Assembly (NCBI RefSeq): GCF_025961225.1
Contig: NZ_JAOQNG010000007.1
Coordinates: 1,066,501 to 1,130,500, forward strand
DNA from: Azospirillum canadense
GTDB lineage: Bacteria; Pseudomonadota; Alphaproteobacteria; Azospirillales; Azospirillaceae
Reading direction: 5' to 3'
DNA length: 64,000 nt
Shown piece by piece: positions 60,577-64,000 of the stretch. The position numbers were made by a program, and so were the translations under genes. The notes beneath the pieces are model-generated. The model had not been told where the DNA came from. It made no database searches and saw only the letters and a list, made by a program, of their open reading frames with translations. Every line of letters starts with the position of its first letter. Position 1 is the stretch's first letter.

Positions 60577-61830
60577 ATGACCCGCTTCTCACTTTCCTCG
60601 CTGTTGACCAACGCGCTGACCGGCAACAAGAACTGGCAGCCTCAATGGCCCGACGCGGAACCGAAATCCGAATATGACGTCGTGATCGTCGGGGCGGGCG
60701 GGCATGGTCTGGGTGCAGCCTACTACCTCGCCAAGGAACACGGCATCACCAACGTCGCGGTGGTGGAAAAGGGGTGGCTCGGCGGCGGCAACACCGGCCG
60801 CAACACCACCATCATCCGCTCCAACTACCTCTACGACGAGAGCGCCCGGCTCTACGAGCACGCAATGAAGCTGTGGGAAGGGCTGAGCCAGGAGCTGAAC
60901 TACAACGTTATGTTCTCCCAGCGCGGCGTTATGATGCTGGCGCACACGGTGCATGACATCCAGAGCTTCAAGCGCCACATCCATTCCAACCGCCTGAACG
61001 GCATCGACAACGAGTGGCTGACGCCCGAGCAGGCCAAGGAGTTCTGCCCGCCGCTGAACATCGCCGCCAACGCCCGCTACCCGGTGATGGGCGCGGCGCT
61101 GCAGCGGCGCGGCGGTACCGCCCGACACGACGCGGTCGCCTGGGGCTATGCGCGGGCCGCCGCGGCGCGCGGGGTCGACATCATCCAGAACTGCCCGGTG
61201 ACCGCGATCCGCCGCGACGCCTCCGGCCGTGTCGTCGGGGTGGAGACGGAGCGCGGCTTCATCAAGGCAAAGAAGGTCGCGGTGTCGGCCGCCGGCAACA
61301 CCTCGGTCGTCATGGGCACCGCCGACGTCCGGCTGCCGCTGGAAAGTTATCCGTTGCAGGCGCTGGTGTCGGAGCCGGTCAAGCCGGTGTTCCCCTGCGT
61401 GGTCATGTCCAACACCGTGCACGCCTACATCAGCCAGTCCGACAAGGGCGAGCTGGTGATCGGATCGGGCACCGACCAGTACACCTCCTACAGCCAGCGC
61501 GGCGGGCTGCCGCTGATCGAGCACACCGTCGCCGCGATCTGCGAGGTGTTCCCGATCTTCAACCGCATGCGCATGCTGCGCAAATGGGGCGGCATCGTCG
61601 ACGTCACGCCCGACCGCTCGCCGATCATCGGCAAAACGCCGGTGCCGGGCCTGTACGTCAACTGCGGCTGGGGGACCGGCGGCTTCAAGGCGACCCCGGG
61701 GTCGGCGCATGTCTTCGCCCACACCGTCGCCCGCGACGAGCCGCACCCGATCAACGCGCCGTTCACGCTGGAACGCTTCAAGACCGGCCAGCTGATCGAC
61801 GAGGCCGCCGCCGCCGCCGTCGCGCATTGA
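60577..61830 (+). CDS. soxB: Sarcosine oxidase subunit beta
   Basis: The 417-residue FAD-containing catalytic subunit of tetrameric sarcosine oxidase, which converts sarcosine to glycine with one-carbon transfer to THF. It has the dinucleotide fold YDVVIVGAGGHGLGAAYYLA, the N-terminal W..P motif (NKNWQPQWPDAEPKSEY), GNTGRNTTIIRSNYL, and the C-terminal NCGWGTGGFKATPGSAH for flavin binding. First gene of soxBDA. Confidence 0.95.
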   Translation: MTRFSLSSLLTNALTGNKNWQPQWPDAEPKSEYDVVIVGAGGHGLGAAYYLAKEHGITNVAVVEKGWLGGGNTGRNTTIIRSNYLYDESARLYEHAMKLWEGLSQELNYNVMFSQRGVMMLAHTVHDIQSFKRHIHSNRLNGIDNEWLTPEQAKEFCPPLNIAANARYPVMGAALQRRGGTARHDAVAWGYARAAAARGVDIIQNCPVTAIRRDASGRVVGVETERGFIKAKKVAVSAAGNTSVVMGTADVRLPLESYPLQALVSEPVKPVFPCVVMSNTVHAYISQSDKGELVIGSGTDQYTSYSQRGGLPLIEHTVAAICEVFPIFNRMRMLRKWGGIVDVTPDRSPIIGKTPVPGLYVNCGWGTGGFKATPGSAHVFAHTVARDEPHPINAPFTLERFKTGQLIDEAAAAAVAH

Positions 61831-61840
61831 GGAGACGATC

Positions 61841-62176
61841 ATGCTGCTCATCCGCTGCCCCTACTGCGAAGCCGAGCGTCCGGAGGTGGAATTCACCTAC
61901 GCCGGCGAGGCGCACATCGCGCGACCGACGAACCCGTCCGTCTTGTCCGACGACGAATGGCGCGACTTCCTGTTCATCCGCTCCAACCCGCGCGGCCGGC
62001 ATTTCGAACGCTGGCGCCACATGCACGGCTGCGGTCGCTTCTTCAACGCGGTGCGCGACACGGTGACCGACAAATTCGCCATGACCTACAGGGCCGGGGC
62101 TCCGCGTCCGAGCGACGAGGAGATCGCGCTTGCCGCCACCAGTGCCGCCACCCGCGCCAAGGATGCACGCCCATGA
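61841..62176 (+). CDS. soxD: Sarcosine oxidase subunit delta
   Basis: A 111-residue subunit with the zinc-binding pattern LIRCPYCEAERPEVEF, a middle FLFIRSNPRGRHFERWRH, and MHGCGRFFNAVRDT. It starts 10 bp after soxB and its stop overlaps the soxA start (ATGA at 62173-62176), so the subunits are translationally coupled. Confidence 0.95.
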   Translation: MLLIRCPYCEAERPEVEFTYAGEAHIARPTNPSVLSDDEWRDFLFIRSNPRGRHFERWRHMHGCGRFFNAVRDTVTDKFAMTYRAGAPRPSDEEIALAATSAATRAKDARP

Positions 62177-64000
62177 CCACGTTCCGCATTGCCGGCAAGG
62201 GCAGGGTCGATCACAGCCGCTCGGTCCACTTCGCGTTCGACGGCGCGCAGTACGCCGGTTGCGAGGGCGATACCCTGGCGTCCGCCCTCCTGGCGAACGG
62301 CGTCCATCTCGTCGGGCGTTCCTTCAAGTACCACCGGCCGCGCGGCATCCTGACCGCCGGGTCGGAGGAGCCGAACGCGCTGGTCGGGACCGACCGCGGC
62401 AACGGGCGGTTCGAGCCGAACACGCGGGCGACCGTGCTGGAGGTCTACGACGGGCTGAAGGCCGAAAGCCAGAACCGCTGGCCGTCGCTGACGCGCGACA
62501 TCGGCGCCGTGAACGACGCCCTGTACATGCTGTTCTCGGCCGGCTTCTACTACAAGACCTTCATGTGGCCGAAGAGCTTCTGGGACAAGGTCTACGAGCC
62601 CTTCATCCGCAGCGCCGCCGGCCTCGGCAAGGCGCCGTCGGCGCCCGATCCCGACACCTACGCCAGCCGCTTCACCCATTGCGACGTGTTGGTCGTCGGT
62701 GGCGGTGCGGCCGGTCTTGCCGCGGCTCTGGAAGCCGGCCGCAGCGGCGCGTCGGTCATCCTGTGCGACGAGCAGACGGAGCTTGGCGGCTCGCTGCTGT
62801 CCGAACCCGGTGCGGAAATCAACGGGCAACTGGCTTGGGACTGGCTGGAGGACGCCACCGCCGCGCTGGCGGCGCTGCCGAACGTCACCCTGCTGCCGCG
62901 CACCACGGCCATCGGCTACTACCACCAGAACTTCGTCGGCCTGTGCCAGCGGCTGACCGACCACCTGAGCGTGGTGCCGGAGGGCGCGCCGCGCGAGCGG
63001 CTGTGGAAGGTGCGGGCGAAGCAGGTGGTGCTGGCCCAGGGCGCCATCGAAAAGCCGCTGGTGTTCGCCGGGAACGACCGCCCGGGCGTGATGCTGGCCG
63101 GGGCGGCGCGCACCTACCTGAACCGCTATGGCGTCAAGGTCGGCAACCGGGTCGTCGTCGTCACCGCGCACGACAGCGCCTGGCACGCCGCCTTCGATCT
63201 GGCCAAGGCGGGGGTGGAGGTCGCGGCCATTGTCGATATCCGCGGGACCGTGTCCACCCAGCTGGCGGCGACCGCTGACGCGCTGCGCATCCGGACGCTG
63301 ATCGGCTGGACCGTCACCGGAACCCGCGGCCGCCTGCGCGTCTCGTCGGTGCGGGTCAATCCAGTGACCGGCGGCACGGTCGGCCGGGCGCAGACCATCG
63401 CCTGCGACGCGCTGCTGATGTCCGGTGGCTGGACACCCAGCGTCCATCTGTTCTCGCACACCAAGGGCGCGCTGACCTGGAACGAGGATGGCCAGATGTT
63501 CCTGCCCGGCCGCGGCATGGAGGAGTGCCGTCTGGCCGGCGCCGGCAAGGGCCGCTTCGGGCTGAAGGCCGCGTTCGAGGATGGCGCGGCGGCGGGCAGC
63601 GCCGCGGCGGCAGACGCCGGTTTCACCGCCGAACCGGCGGCCTACCATGTGGAGGGCGAGCTTCCCTTCACCGGGGTGAGCAGCCGGGATCTGCCGACCG
63701 ACCGCGATCCGGGCCACGCCAAGGCGTTCGTCGATTTCCAGAACGACGTGATGGCCAAGGACATCCGGCTGGCCGTGCGCGAAGGCTTCAAGTCGATCGA
63801 GCACATCAAACGCTACACCACCAACGGCATGGCGACGGACCAGGGCAAGACGTCCAACATCAACGGGTTGGCCGTCGCGTCCGACGCGCTGAAGCGTCCG
63901 ATCCCCGCCGTGGGCCTGACCACCTTCCGCCCGCCCTACACGCCGACCACCTTCGGGGCCTTCGCCGGCTACAACAAGGGCGAACTGTTCGAGGTGACGC
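62173..64000 (+). CDS. soxA: Sarcosine oxidase subunit alpha (runs past the window end)
   Basis: The frame from ATG 62173 stays open to base 64000, giving the first ~609 residues of a subunit usually near 1000. The N-terminal [2Fe-2S]-like domain shows HFAFDGAQYAGCEGDTLASA and VGRSFKYHRPRGILTAG, followed by a pyridine-nucleotide-disulfide-type domain (CDVLVVGGGAAGLAAALEAG; GNRVVVVTAHDSAW; LLMSGGWTPSVHLF). The folate-binding C-terminal half and soxG should lie beyond the window. Confidence 0.95.
   Translation, partial: MTTFRIAGKGRVDHSRSVHFAFDGAQYAGCEGDTLASALLANGVHLVGRSFKYHRPRGILTAGSEEPNALVGTDRGNGRFEPNTRATVLEVYDGLKAESQNRWPSLTRDIGAVNDALYMLFSAGFYYKTFMWPKSFWDKVYEPFIRSAAGLGKAPSAPDPDTYASRFTHCDVLVVGGGAAGLAAALEAGRSGASVILCDEQTELGGSLLSEPGAEINGQLAWDWLEDATAALAALPNVTLLPRTTAIGYYHQNFVGLCQRLTDHLSVVPEGAPRERLWKVRAKQVVLAQGAIEKPLVFAGNDRPGVMLAGAARTYLNRYGVKVGNRVVVVTAHDSAWHAAFDLAKAGVEVAAIVDIRGTVSTQLAATADALRIRTLIGWTVTGTRGRLRVSSVRVNPVTGGTVGRAQTIACDALLMSGGWTPSVHLFSHTKGALTWNEDGQMFLPGRGMEECRLAGAGKGRFGLKAAFEDGAAAGSAAAADAGFTAEPAAYHVEGELPFTGVSSRDLPTDRDPGHAKAFVDFQNDVMAKDIRLAVREGFKSIEHIKRYTTNGMATDQGKTSNINGLAVASDALKRPIPAVGLTTFRPPYTPTTFGAFAGYNKGELFEVT

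Overview
The window looks like a piece of an Azospirillum genome (Alphaproteobacteria, high GC). This rests mainly on close recall matches of the L-arabinose genes araA, araC and araD and of the sugar-binding gene sbpA with its regulator gbpR to the Azospirillum brasilense enzymes. The genus is well supported. Species and replicon are not; the ccdAB pair and the large accessory catabolic content would fit a chromid or megaplasmid.

Layout. 1-8.7 kb: an aromatic-acid catabolic island with LysR and TetR regulators, a fumarylacetoacetase-fold hydrolase, an ornithine-cyclodeaminase homologue, an NTF2-like protein, an MHS-type transporter, a bicupin ring-cleaving dioxygenase, an HpaH-type hydratase and an HpaI-type aldolase. 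8.8-20.3 kb: a denitrification and anaerobic-respiration block with nirK, a multi-span membrane protein, a hemerythrin, a DUF2249 protein, ubiT-ubiU-ubiV (oxygen-independent ubiquinone synthesis), a cytochrome c, an NnrR/Dnr-type Crp/Fnr regulator and norCB. Six TTGAY-N4-RTCAA boxes mark it as one regulon. An IS element with a frameshifted transposase sits inside it.

20.5-23.7 kb: ohr, a secreted epoxide hydrolase, an unknown protein and an isochorismatase-like hydrolase. 23.7-35.0 kb: non-phosphorylative L-arabinose use (araC, araA, araD), its GguAB/SbpA ABC transporter, GbpR, and two xylose-isomerase-like TIM-barrel proteins, the first lacking its N-terminus. 35.2-40.3 kb: ccdAB, a CLC-type channel with CBS domains, a His-rich PadR (YqjI-like) regulator with a DUF2218 protein, a LysR regulator and a VOC protein.

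40.4-51.0 kb: a complete gallate pathway (galA, galC, galB, galD) around a Liv-type ABC transporter and a TetR regulator with clear GTACAAA operators. 51.0-54.2 kb: an AraC regulator, an EamA transporter and an MFS transporter. 54.2-64.0 kb: glycine betaine and sarcosine catabolism (gbcB, gbcA, purU, a GbdR-like regulator, soxB, soxD and a soxA that runs off the window), with a LysR regulator and a YbaK-type deacylase.

Together these are catabolic and respiratory modules of a plant-associated soil bacterium: plant phenolics, pentoses and galactose, betaine, and nitrate respiration at low oxygen. No rRNA, tRNA or CRISPR array was seen.
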